NCBI RefSeq assembly: GCF_000731955.1
Contig: NZ_JNCK01000001.1
Coordinates: 496,001 to 560,000, forward strand
DNA from: Halomonas zincidurans B6
GTDB lineage: Bacteria > Pseudomonadota > Gammaproteobacteria > Pseudomonadales > Halomonadaceae
Direction of reading: 5' to 3'
DNA: 64,000 nucleotides
The notes below the pieces were generated by a model. That model had not been told where the DNA came from. It saw nothing but the letters and a program-made list of their open reading frames with translations, and searched no databases. The position numbers were made by a program, and so were the translations under genes. Of the stretch, positions 43,419-51,576 are shown piece by piece (position 1 is the first letter of the stretch; each line of letters begins with the position of its first letter).

Positions 43419-44189
43419 TCATTCACCCATGCCCAGATAGGCCTTCACGATCGACTCGTCCTCCCGGATCCTGGCGGCCTCGCCCTGCATCCGGATCTCG
43501 CCGTTTTCGATCACGTAGGCATAGTGCGCCAGACGTAGCGCCAGCCGCGCATTCTGTTCGACCAGCAGGATGGTGGTCCCCGCTTCATTGAGGCGCTTGA
43601 TGATGCGCATGATGTCGGTGACGAGCTTCGGCGCCAGCCCCATCGAGGGCTCATCCAGCAGCATGACGCTGGGGCCGTGCATCAAGGCGCGCCCCATCGC
43701 CAGCATCTGCTGCTGGCCGCCGGAGAGCAGCGAGCCGTCCTGATGACGGCGTTCGTGCAGGATCGGAAACAGCGCGTAGACCTCGTCGAGCCGCTGGCGA
43801 CGTAGGGCATTGTCCTTGACCGTGAACGCGCCCAGCTCCAGGTTTTCCTTGACCGTCAGGCCGCGCAGGATGTGGCGGCCTTCCGGCACGTGAACCACCC
43901 CGCGGCGGGCGATTTCGTGGGCGGCCAGCCTGGCGATCGATTCGCCCTCGAGCTGGACGTCGCCACGCTGTGCTCGCACCAGCCCAGAGATGGTCTTGAG
44001 CGTGGTCGACTTGCCGGCGCCGTTGCTGCCCAGCAGGGTGACGATTTCTCCCTCGTGAACGGCCAGCGTCACGCCTCGCAGGGCCTGAATCTTGCCGTAG
44101 AAGGCTTCGACGTCGCGGATACTCAGGCGCACCTTGCCAGGCCGTGTGGCGCTGGCCGGCGGGTCGGTTTGAGTGATGGTTTCCGTCAC
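43419..44189 (-). CDS. livF: Branched-chain amino-acid type ABC transporter ATPase LivF
   Basis: A 256-residue ATPase with Walker A GSNGAGKST, signature LSGGQQQMLAMGRALM, Walker B VMLLDEPSMGLAPKLV, and the LivF-type ending. It pairs with LivG on the two permeases. Its ATG overlaps the livG stop by 4 bp. Liv-type importers carry branched-chain amino acids but also many others; in this setting hydroxyproline or a related compound is a likely substrate (inference from neighbours). Confidence 0.93.
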   Translation of the reverse strand: MTETITQTDPPASATRPGKVRLSIRDVEAFYGKIQALRGVTLAVHEGEIVTLLGSNGAGKSTTLKTISGLVRAQRGDVQLEGESIARLAAHEIARRGVVHVPEGRHILRGLTVKENLELGAFTVKDNALRRQRLDEVYALFPILHERRHQDGSLLSGGQQQMLAMGRALMHGPSVMLLDEPSMGLAPKLVTDIMRIIKRLNEAGTTILLVEQNARLALRLAHYAYVIENGEIRMQGEAARIREDESIVKAYLGMGE

Positions 44190-44962
44190 AGCGCCAGCTC
44201 CTCGTCGTCCTGGCCGAGATAGGCCTCGATCACCTTGGGGTCGTTCTGCACCGTTTGCGGATCGCCTTCGGCAATCAGGCTGCCGTGATCGAGCACGCTG
44301 ATATGCTCGGAGACATTCATCACCAGCCCCATGTCGTGTTCGATCAGCAGTACAGCCACGCCGCGTTCGTCACGGATGCGCCGGATCAGTTCGATCAGCG
44401 CCTGCTTCTCGCCGCTGTTGAGACCCGCCGCCGGCTCGTCGAGAAGCAACAGCTTGGGTTCGGTGGCCAGAGCGCGGGCGATCTCGACACGTCGCTGATG
44501 GCCGTAGGCGAGATTGGTCGCCAGCCGATCCTGATGTCCCGTCAGGCCCACGAAATCGATGCACTCGAGGCTGGTCTCGAGAATTCGGCGCTCCTCGGCG
44601 CGCTGGCTCGGCAGTCGCAGGATGGCCGCCAGCGCACCGGCTCGGCTGCGACAGTGCTGTCCCGCCATGACGTTCTCGCGCACCGACATTTCGCGAAACA
44701 GTCGCACGTTCTGGAACGTGCGCGCGATACCCAGGCGCGTCACGGCATGTGGCTTGCGCTTGACGATGGGCTCGCCATCCAGCGTGATCTCGCCTTGCTG
44801 AGGGCGATAGAAGCCGGTGATCACGTTGAACATCGATGTCTTGCCGGCGCCATTGGGGCCGATCAGGCTGTGGATCCGGCCCGCGTCGACGCCGAAATTG
44901 ACATCATACAGTACGGTGTTGCCGGCGAAGCTCAGCGACACCTGTTTCAGTTGCAGCAGCAT
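44186..44962 (-). CDS. livG: Branched-chain amino-acid type ABC transporter ATPase LivG
   Basis: A 258-residue ATPase with Walker A GPNGAGKTS, the LivG-specific RLGIARTFQNVRLFREMSVRE, signature LAYGHQRRVEIARALA, Walker B LLLLDEPAAGLNSGEK and the switch His in LLIEHDMGLVMNV. It overlaps livF and lies 9 nt after livM. Confidence 0.94.
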   Translation of the reverse strand: MLLQLKQVSLSFAGNTVLYDVNFGVDAGRIHSLIGPNGAGKTSMFNVITGFYRPQQGEITLDGEPIVKRKPHAVTRLGIARTFQNVRLFREMSVRENVMAGQHCRSRAGALAAILRLPSQRAEERRILETSLECIDFVGLTGHQDRLATNLAYGHQRRVEIARALATEPKLLLLDEPAAGLNSGEKQALIELIRRIRDERGVAVLLIEHDMGLVMNVSEHISVLDHGSLIAEGDPQTVQNDPKVIEAYLGQDDEELAL

Positions 44963-44971
44963 CGCTTCCCC

Positions 44972-45970
44972 CTAGGAACGCTTCTCGGGCCAGATACCGC
45001 TCGGCCGGAACAGCATGATCAGCAACAACAGCACCGCGAATATCAACAATCGCAAGGTGCCGAAATCCCGCAGCAATTCAGGACCGAGGACCACGATAAA
45101 CGCCCCCAATATGACGCCGGGTATCTTGCCCATGCCGCCAAGCACCACTGCCAGCAGAATCAGTACCGACTGCTGGAAGCTGAAGCTCTCCGGCGAGATG
45201 GCACCCAGATTGACCGAGAAGAAGATGCCCCCAATCGCCCCGAAGATAGCGCCGATGACATACGCCGCCAGCTTGGTTGTGACCCGATTGATTCCCATCG
45301 CCTCGGCGGCGTCCTCGTCGTGGCGCACATAGAGCCATGCTCGCCCCAGGCGGGAATCGAACAGCCGCTGGCTGGCGATGTAGGCCAGCACCGCCAGCAC
45401 CGCGAAGACATAGTAGAAGTCGATCGAGCTGTCGATATACCAACCGAACAGCGATGGCTCCGGAATCTGTGACAGACCGCTGGCGCCGCCGGTGATCTCC
45501 AGGTTGCGCGCGGAAAACCGCACGATCTCGCCAAAGCCCAGCGTCACGATGGCCAGGTAGTCGCTGCGCAGGCGTAACGTCGGCCCGCCGATAATCACGC
45601 CGGCGAGTGCTGCGGCCATCAGCGCGAAGGGAATCGCCGCCCAGAAATTGACGCCGAACTGCTGGGTCAGAATGCCCGCGGTGTAAGCGCCGACAGCAAA
45701 GAAAGCGGCGTAGCCGAGATCGAGCAGTCCGGCATAGCCGACCACGATATTCAGTCCCAGACAGAGCACCACGTAGAGCAATGCGTTAGTCAGGATCACC
45801 GTGGTGTACTGACTCGAGATCCACGGCGTGACAATCAGGATCACGAGAATCACCGCATGCAGCGCACGCCGTCGTCCCGGCGACTCGAAGGCCGCATACA
45901 GGCGTTGAAACGGATTGCGTGACTGCGGCTCGTCGGCATCCGACGGCGTGGATAGCGAATGTTTGTCCAT
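44972..45970 (-). CDS. livM: Liv-type ABC transporter permease LivM
   Basis: A 332-residue permease. The LivM signature YAGLLDLGYAAFFAVGAYTAGIL is followed by LRSDYLAIVTLGFGEIVRF and the coupling-helix region AWLYVRHDEDAAEAMGINR. About eight to ten membrane helices are predicted, with a cytoplasmic N-terminal tail of about 35 residues. It is 1 nt downstream of livH, so the two are translationally coupled. Confidence 0.94.
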   Translation of the reverse strand: MDKHSLSTPSDADEPQSRNPFQRLYAAFESPGRRRALHAVILVILIVTPWISSQYTTVILTNALLYVVLCLGLNIVVGYAGLLDLGYAAFFAVGAYTAGILTQQFGVNFWAAIPFALMAAALAGVIIGGPTLRLRSDYLAIVTLGFGEIVRFSARNLEITGGASGLSQIPEPSLFGWYIDSSIDFYYVFAVLAVLAYIASQRLFDSRLGRAWLYVRHDEDAAEAMGINRVTTKLAAYVIGAIFGAIGGIFFSVNLGAISPESFSFQQSVLILLAVVLGGMGKIPGVILGAFIVVLGPELLRDFGTLRLLIFAVLLLLIMLFRPSGIWPEKRS

Positions 45971-45971
45971 G

Positions 45972-46886
45972 TCACATCCTCTCCACTTCGGATTTGCCCA
46001 GCAGGCCGGTGGGCTTGAACACCAGCACCAGGATCAGGATCGAGAAAGTGAAGACGTCTTTCCACTCGCTGCCGATAAAGGGAATGTGCGTCCCGAAGGA
46101 TTCCAGCAATCCCAGGATCAGGCCGCCGAGCATCGCCCCGGTGATGCTGCCGATCCCCCCGATCACTGCGGCAGTGAAGGCCTTGAGCCCGATCAGAAAG
46201 CCCATGAAGTACCAGATGCTGCCGTAGTACGCGCCCGCCATGGTGCCGGCAGCCGCTGCCAGACCAGAGCCGATGAAGAACGTCACCGCAATGACGGCGG
46301 AGACGTTGATTCCCATCATTCGGCACATGTCCTTGTCGATGGAGACCGCACGCATGGCACGCCCGTACAACGTCTTGGAGACGAACAGCTCGAGCGCGAT
46401 CATCAATACCGCGGCGGTCGCGACCAGCACGATCTGGTTGTAGGAGAGAAACAGGTTCCCCAGGTTCAAGCCGCCGAACCCAAGCTCGGTGCGAAACGCG
46501 GTGTACTGGCCGCCGGTCAGTGCCAGTGCCGCGTTCTGCAGCACCAGCGAAACGGCCAGTGCGGTAATCAGGATCGACAGCCTCGGCGCGCCAAGCATGG
46601 GATGATAGGCCACCCGCTCGATCAGCACGCCGAGACATCCGACCGCCAGCATTGCCAGCAGCATGGCGACGAAGATGCCGAGCCAGCCGGCGCCGAGAAA
46701 TCCAGAAACCAGCGACAGTCCGCCGAAGCCGACGAAGGCACCGGTCATGTAGAGATCGCCGTGGGCGAAGTTGAGCAGTTTGATGACTCCGAACACCATG
46801 GTGTAACCGAGCGCCACCAGGGCATAGAAAGAGCCCAGCACCAGCCCGTCAACGAGCTGCTGTAGAAAGGAATCGTACCAGGTCAT
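45972..46886 (-). CDS. livH: Liv-type ABC transporter permease LivH
   Basis: A 304-residue permease with the LivH-type N-terminus LVDGLVLGSFYALVALGYTMV, FAHGDLYMTGAFVGF, the coupling-helix block GRAMRAVSIDKDMCRMMGIN and a repeat of the membrane pattern. It is the second gene of the importer operon, separated from the binding-protein gene by a 146-nt gap holding a strong hairpin. Confidence 0.94.
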   Translation of the reverse strand: MTWYDSFLQQLVDGLVLGSFYALVALGYTMVFGVIKLLNFAHGDLYMTGAFVGFGGLSLVSGFLGAGWLGIFVAMLLAMLAVGCLGVLIERVAYHPMLGAPRLSILITALAVSLVLQNAALALTGGQYTAFRTELGFGGLNLGNLFLSYNQIVLVATAAVLMIALELFVSKTLYGRAMRAVSIDKDMCRMMGINVSAVIAVTFFIGSGLAAAAGTMAGAYYGSIWYFMGFLIGLKAFTAAVIGGIGSITGAMLGGLILGLLESFGTHIPFIGSEWKDVFTFSILILVLVFKPTGLLGKSEVERM

Positions 46887-46935
46887 GAGCGTGCATCTCT
46901 GGACAGCGGAAAGGGCGGACGAACAGGTTGCACTA

Positions 46936-46980
46936 CGTCATTTTCAGCAACGTCATTTTCAGCAACGTCATTTTCCGCGA
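46936..46980. repeat. Three 15-bp tandem repeats between the binding-protein gene and livH
   Basis: CGTCATTTTCAGCAA is repeated at 46936-46950 and 46951-46965, with a third copy ending CCGCGA at 46966-46980. No coding role is visible. It sits between the hairpin and the livH start. Confidence 0.75.
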
Positions 46981-46994
46981 CGCGTATCGTCATC

Positions 46995-47022
46995 TCCGGC
47001 TCGAGCTAAAGCTCGAGCCGGA
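46995..47022 (-). terminator. Perfect 12-bp hairpin after the binding-protein gene
   Basis: TCCGGCTCGAGC (46995-47006) and GCTCGAGCCGGA (47011-47022) form a perfect stem with a TAAA loop, 10 nt after the binding-protein stop. No T run follows on the minus strand, so it is more likely an attenuator or RNase barrier that keeps binding-protein mRNA in excess over livHMGF. Confidence 0.7.
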
Positions 47023-47032
47023 AAGCTAGCCG

Positions 47033-48154
47033 TTATTTTTCGTAGCGGGTCCACTTGCCGCCTTGACCTTCGAGGACCACGAAGTTACTGCGTGCCAGCG
47101 TATGCTGCGGGGTAAAGGAGATCGGGCCGGCCAGCCACTCCTGGCCATCGGCACTGTTCAGCGCCTTGATGATGGCATCGGCGTCTGTCGAGCCGGCCTG
47201 GTTGATGGCCCAGACCATCAACTGCAGGCCATCGTAGGCGAGTGGCGCATACGGCCCCGGCGCGTTATCGAACGTGGACCGATAGTCGCTGATGAACTGC
47301 TGGGCGGCCGGCAGGAAGTCGGCGGTGGGGTTGGAGAAGGCGAACACGCCCTCGGCGGCCTGGCCGGCGATATTGAACAGTTCCGGCGAGTTGGAGCCAT
47401 CGCCCACGGCGATGGTGCCCTGGAAACCGCGCTGACGCAGCTGGCGGATCAGCAGGCCACCGTCGGCATAATAGGCGGTCCAGAATACGGCCTCGGCACC
47501 GGAGCCGCGAATCTTGTTGACCAGCGCGGAGAAGTCCTGCTCGCCCTTGTTGACGTATTCGAAGGCCGAGACGGTGTGGCCTGCCTTGGTCCAGGCATCG
47601 CGGGTCAGGTTGGCCAGATCCTGGGAATAGGCATCCCCTTGATTGACGATGGCCAGCTTCTCGATGCCCTTGCCTTCAAAGAAGTCGAGAGCGGTCTTGG
47701 CCTGATCGTTGCCCGTCGAGTTGATCATCACCGCGTTGCCCGGATTGGCCGGGATCAGTTGCGTCGAATTGGCCGCCACGATCACGAACGGGATATTGGC
47801 GTCACCGTAGATCTTGAGCGTGGGCTGCGTGGCGCCGGAGCAATACCCGCCCACCACCCCGACGACTTCCTGTGACGCCAGGCGACTGGCCGCGTTGACC
47901 GATTGCTGCGGATCACAGGCGGTATCGCCGGTCACCAGCTCAATCTGGCGGCCGCCCAGCAACCCACCGTCGGCATTGATCTCGTCGGCAGCCAGCGATA
48001 TGGCATTGAACATATCCTTGCCGTAGGTCGCTTCGGAGCCGGTCGTCGGTACCTGAACGCCCAGTGTGATGGGGTCTTCCTGCGCCATGGCAAGAGAGCC
48101 GGTGGCGAGATTGACGATGGCCGCGGAGGCCATCAATTTGAGAAATTTATCCAT
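47033..48154 (-). CDS. Liv-type ABC transporter substrate-binding protein
   Basis: A 373-residue periplasmic binding protein of the LivJ/LivK (type I) fold. The signal peptide is MDKFLKLMASAAIVNLATGSLAMA, cleaved before QEDPITLGVQVPTTGSEATY. GKDMFNAISLAADEINADGG and the pocket residues in VVGGYCSGATQPTLKIYGD are typical, and two Cys around residues 85-110 can form the usual disulphide. It is the first gene of the importer operon. A TTGTATA-type palindrome lies upstream. The ligand is inferred from the neighbouring hydroxyproline genes. Confidence 0.92.
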   Translation of the reverse strand: MDKFLKLMASAAIVNLATGSLAMAQEDPITLGVQVPTTGSEATYGKDMFNAISLAADEINADGGLLGGRQIELVTGDTACDPQQSVNAASRLASQEVVGVVGGYCSGATQPTLKIYGDANIPFVIVAANSTQLIPANPGNAVMINSTGNDQAKTALDFFEGKGIEKLAIVNQGDAYSQDLANLTRDAWTKAGHTVSAFEYVNKGEQDFSALVNKIRGSGAEAVFWTAYYADGGLLIRQLRQRGFQGTIAVGDGSNSPELFNIAGQAAEGVFAFSNPTADFLPAAQQFISDYRSTFDNAPGPYAPLAYDGLQLMVWAINQAGSTDADAIIKALNSADGQEWLAGPISFTPQHTLARSNFVVLEGQGGKWTRYEK

Positions 48155-48343
48155 ACAGCGATTACTCCCTTTAGCGCTTATTGTTACTTGTTTGTTCGTA
48201 CTGCAAAGGGGTCGGACGTTGCGCCCTTCCGAGCTTGGGCCGCGTTGAATGCGGTTTTTTCATCCTGCCATGGAAAGTTACGTTCTGACACCATGCTTTC
48301 TGTTGATACCGACTATCGATATCGACTGCCGATACTGATCGTT

Positions 48344-48390
48344 TGTATAAAATATACAGAAGCGCCGTCAAGCAGCATTTCGTTGTATAC
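48344..48390. promoter_or_regulatory. Candidate GntR operators upstream of the binding-protein gene
   Basis: TGTATA-AAA-TATACA (48344-48358) is a perfect inverted repeat. A second half-type site, TTGTATACGT with the core GTATAC, lies at 48384-48390. The first site, read as TTGTATAAAATATACA, closely matches the minus-strand sequence in front of the epimerase gene (TTGTATAAAATCTACA). The surrounding 48155-48503 contains no gene. Confidence 0.65.
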
Positions 48391-48503
48391 GTCGCCTTTT
48401 GGGGCGTGCATGCCTCCAACGTCTGCAGCGTCGCAGCACAGGTGTATCAACAACCCGCTAGGGCTCGCTCAGCCTTTCCCTTTCCTGACAGGGCTCGGCC
48501 CGC

Positions 48504-49805
48504 CTAACCGAAGCGGGCGAGTCGATAGGGTTCGAGTGGTGGCAGGTTCTCTCGATCGATTGACGTGACGGGCGCGCCATGCTCGCTTGGCCCGGCTAGA
48601 TCGGCGATCAGCTCGGCGGTGATCGCCGACTGGGTCAGTCCCAGATGGTGATGGCCGAAGGCCAGCAGTACGCGGCCGCCGTACACATGATCGATGATCG
48701 GCAACGAATCCGGCAGCGAGGGGCGAAAGCCCATCCACGGCGTGGCGCCCTCGACGTCGAGATCGGCCTTGAACAGGCCTCGGCTCAGGTGGTGCAACTG
48801 CCATGCCCGCGCCATGTTGGGCGGTGCGTGCAGTCCTGCGAATTCCACGGTACCGGCGAGCCTGAGCCCGGTTTCCATCGGCGTCATGATGAAGCGGCGT
48901 TCCAGCGAGGTGACCGCGAAGGGCAACCGATTGTGTTCGCGAGGCAGCATCAGGTGATAGCCGCGCTCGGTATCCAGCGGCACGCGCTTGCCGGTGAGCT
49001 GGGCGGTCAACGCTGCCGAATGCGCGCCGCAGGCGATGAGCACCTGGCGGGCCACGAGCTGTTGGCTGTCGGTGACGAGTCGAACGCCGGACTCGACGAC
49101 TTGCGCCGAGCGCACCGTCTCCTGGGCGAAGCGCACGCCCTGGCGGCGGGCCGCTTCCACCAGTGTGGTGACAACCCGCCAGGGATCCAGCACATGTCCT
49201 GTGGCAGGAAAGAACAACCCGCCGAGCAGATCCTCCGAAAGCTGCGGTGCCGCGCGCTGGATCGTTTCGCGCTCCCACCACTCGACCGGCACCTGCTGTT
49301 CGCGCATGCGCGACTCGAGCGCTGCGAGTTTCTGACGTGACTCGGGTTTTTCGTAGACCAGCAGCGACCCACCCACTTTCAGCAGATGAACGCTGTCGAC
49401 CGACGCCAGCAGGCGTTGCCACGCCGCCAGGCTGCGCTCGTTGAGGGCGCGGATGCCGGCCACACTCTGGCGGAACGGTGCTGGTCGCAGGTTCAGTACC
49501 AGCTGCGTCAGCCACGGCAGCGCGCGGGGCAGATATTTCCAGTCCAGCCGCAGCGGGCCCATCGGATCCATCAGCATGCCGGGCAGGGATTTCAGAATCG
49601 ACGCATCGGCGATCGGGAAGACCTGTTCGGTGGCCAGATGGCCGGCATTGCCGTAGGAGGCGCCGCGCCCCGGCTCCTGGGTATCGAGTACCAGTACGCG
49701 GTGCCCCTGACGCGCCAGCGCCAGAGCGCTGGTCACGCCGACGAGGCCGGCACCGACGACGACGATATCGATATCGGCCGACGCCGAATGGGATGGGTCC
49801 GACAT
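48504..49805 (-). CDS. DadA-like FAD-dependent D-amino-acid (D-hydroxyproline) dehydrogenase
   Basis: A 433-residue FAD oxidoreductase of the DAO/DadA family. The N-terminal motif IDIVVVGAGLVGVTSALALA, GRGASYGNAGHLATEQVFP, GHVLDPWRVVTTLVEAARRQ, GVR motifs near the middle and GFRPSLPDSLPIIDHV with AFGHHHLGLTQSAITAEL at the end are standard. In hydroxyproline pathways a D-hydroxyproline dehydrogenase oxidises the epimerised cis-4-hydroxy-D-proline to the pyrroline; that role fits the neighbours here. A general D-amino-acid dehydrogenase is the alternative. Confidence 0.87.
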   Translation of the reverse strand: MSDPSHSASADIDIVVVGAGLVGVTSALALARQGHRVLVLDTQEPGRGASYGNAGHLATEQVFPIADASILKSLPGMLMDPMGPLRLDWKYLPRALPWLTQLVLNLRPAPFRQSVAGIRALNERSLAAWQRLLASVDSVHLLKVGGSLLVYEKPESRQKLAALESRMREQQVPVEWWERETIQRAAPQLSEDLLGGLFFPATGHVLDPWRVVTTLVEAARRQGVRFAQETVRSAQVVESGVRLVTDSQQLVARQVLIACGAHSAALTAQLTGKRVPLDTERGYHLMLPREHNRLPFAVTSLERRFIMTPMETGLRLAGTVEFAGLHAPPNMARAWQLHHLSRGLFKADLDVEGATPWMGFRPSLPDSLPIIDHVYGGRVLLAFGHHHLGLTQSAITAELIADLAGPSEHGAPVTSIDRENLPPLEPYRLARFG

Positions 49806-49846
49806 GCGCTACCTCATGACCAGGGCGATAACGAACGAGTAATGGC

Positions 49847-50509
49847 TCACGCGCTACGCAGGCTCTTGTCCAGCACCGCCGCGATGCCTTCCGCGGCGTC
49901 CTTGATATGAGTTTCCAGTAGCTGACAGGCCTGGTCGATGTTGCCCTGCCGAGCCAGCTGCAAGAGCTCGCGGTGTTCCTGTTCGGCCTTCTCGATCTCG
50001 CGGGTATAGAGCAATTGCATGCGGATATAGCGTCCCGCCTTGGTGTTCAACTGACCAACCATGGCCAGGGTTTCGGGCAGCGCGGAGGAGGCATACAAGG
50101 CGTGGTGAAACGCGCAGTTGTAGTCGCTCCAGTTGTCGATCTGACTGCCGGAATCGAGCGCTGCATCGTATTGGCGAAGAATGCCTTCGGCACGATCGAG
50201 ATCCGCCGCCGTCAGATTGGGGATCGCGTAGCGCAGTACGTATGTCTCGAGCAGAATGCGCAGATCGAACAGCTCGCGAATCGCGGCCACGGAGAGCTCG
50301 GTGGTGAACGCGCCGCGATGGGCGTGGAACTCCACCAGCCCCTCGGACTCCAGGGTCAGCAGTGCCTCCCTGACGGGAATGCGGCTGACGTCGTAATCTC
50401 TGGCCAGCGCGTCCTGTCGCAGCTGGGAGCCGCCCTTGAATTCGCCGCCGAGAATACGTTCGCGCAGGTCGTCCGCGACGTGCTGGGCTCGGGTCTTGAA
50501 AGTTGCCAT
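49847..50509 (-). CDS. GntR-family (FCD domain) transcriptional regulator
   Basis: A 220-residue FadR-C-type regulator. The winged helix spans residues 8-72 (ADDLRERILGGEFKGGSQLR, DYDVSRIPVREALLTLESEG). The FCD ligand domain contains LFDLRILLETYVLRYAIPNL, the metal-ligand region FHHALYASS and EQEHRELLQLARQG. The start is the ATG encoding MATFKTRAQ; upstream in-frame codons enter the neighbouring gene. It lies inside the hydroxyproline cluster, so it probably controls it, with a hydroxyproline-derived ligand (inference). Confidence 0.9.
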   Translation of the reverse strand: MATFKTRAQHVADDLRERILGGEFKGGSQLRQDALARDYDVSRIPVREALLTLESEGLVEFHAHRGAFTTELSVAAIRELFDLRILLETYVLRYAIPNLTAADLDRAEGILRQYDAALDSGSQIDNWSDYNCAFHHALYASSALPETLAMVGQLNTKAGRYIRMQLLYTREIEKAEQEHRELLQLARQGNIDQACQLLETHIKDAAEGIAAVLDKSLRSA

Positions 50510-50535
50510 GGTTAGCGAATATCCCGTTGATTTTC

Positions 50536-50548
50536 GGATATTGTATCC
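50536..50548. promoter_or_regulatory. Candidate operator upstream of the gntR gene
   Basis: GGATA-TTG-TATCC is a perfect 5-bp inverted repeat containing TTGTAT, 27 nt before the gntR start. Similar TTGTATA-type palindromes precede two other units of the cluster, suggesting autoregulation. Confidence 0.5.
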
Positions 50549-50573
50549 AATCCAAAAATCGAACGCCGACTTT

Positions 50574-51521
50574 TCAGGCGGCGCTGGTCTGGGCCGACCA
50601 CTGCGCATACCATTCGCGGAACAGCGCGTACTGAGTCTCGACGTAACGCCGCTGTGCTTCGCTCAAGGCATCGCTCTCGTTGAAGTGCAGCTCGTAGGCG
50701 CTGTCGCCATTGAGCACCATCAGTTGCTTGTAATAGAGCACCAGGTCGACCCCCTCATCGAAGGAGGAGAGCACCGCCAGCGCGGATTCCAGTTCGTGGG
50801 CCAGGCGTCGCGCCTCGACGTCGCCCTTGGCGGCTTTCTGGCTCAGCGCGATCAGTTGCAGTACTTCCCGGGGCAGCGCGTTGCCGACCCCGGTGATCGC
50901 GCCGGTGGCGTTGCAGTTGACGAAGCCGTGGACGACCTGGGTGTCGACGCCGATCATCAGGCTGACATCGTTGTCCTGGGAGGTAATGTGCTCCGCCGCA
51001 TAGCGCAGATCGTCGGCGCCACCGAACTCCTTGAAACCGATCAGATTCGGGTGCTCGCGACGCAACTCGAAGAACAGCTCGGCACGGGTGGTGAAGCCGT
51101 AGTACGGGCTGTTGTAGATCACTGCCGGCAGCTCGGGGGCGGCGTTCAGAATCGCCGCGAAGTGCGCCTTCTGAGCGGCCGGTGCGGTGCCGCGGGAGAG
51201 CACGCGGGGAATCACCATCAGCCCTTGCGCGCCGACCCTGGCGGCATGGGTGGCGTGAGAGACCGCTTCTTTTGAGTTGACCGCGCCGGTGCCGACGATG
51301 GTAGGCACGCCGGCGGCGACCAGCCTCGTCACCCCTTCCTGACGCTCGGCTTCGCTGAGCAGCGGCCAGTCGCCCATCGAGCCGCAGTAGACCACGGCGC
51401 GCATGCCGAGATCGACGAGCTCGCGCCCCTTGGCGACCAGCGCATCGTAATCCGGTGCGCGGTCGGCCGTGCACGGGGTCATCAAGGCGGGAATACAGCC
51501 GGAGAAGATGGAGTGGTTCAT
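50574..51521 (-). CDS. DapA/NAL-family protein, probable pyrroline-4-hydroxy-2-carboxylate deaminase
   Basis: A 315-residue TIM-barrel aldolase-fold protein. The Schiff-base Lys is in LIGFKEFGGADD and the catalytic Tyr in AVIYNSPYYGF; AVVYCGSMGDWPLLSEAERQ replaces the usual GTTGE loop. In hydroxyproline catabolism this family deaminates and dehydrates 1-pyrroline-4-hydroxy-2-carboxylate to alpha-ketoglutarate semialdehyde. It is located 55 nt after the epimerase gene on the same strand. True dihydrodipicolinate synthase is less likely because the pyruvate-binding T-T motif is altered. Confidence 0.85.
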   Translation of the reverse strand: MNHSIFSGCIPALMTPCTADRAPDYDALVAKGRELVDLGMRAVVYCGSMGDWPLLSEAERQEGVTRLVAAGVPTIVGTGAVNSKEAVSHATHAARVGAQGLMVIPRVLSRGTAPAAQKAHFAAILNAAPELPAVIYNSPYYGFTTRAELFFELRREHPNLIGFKEFGGADDLRYAAEHITSQDNDVSLMIGVDTQVVHGFVNCNATGAITGVGNALPREVLQLIALSQKAAKGDVEARRLAHELESALAVLSSFDEGVDLVLYYKQLMVLNGDSAYELHFNESDALSEAQRRYVETQYALFREWYAQWSAQTSAA

Positions 51522-51576
51522 GGTTGTCCTCTGGAATCTCTGAGTATTGTGGTCGGAACAGTGTCTCGAAGCGTTG

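Noticed and set aside
50574..51521. dapA (lysine biosynthesis) for the DapA-family gene
   Set aside because: Active-site loop differences and its place between hydroxyproline epimerase and a GntR regulator favour the catabolic deaminase.
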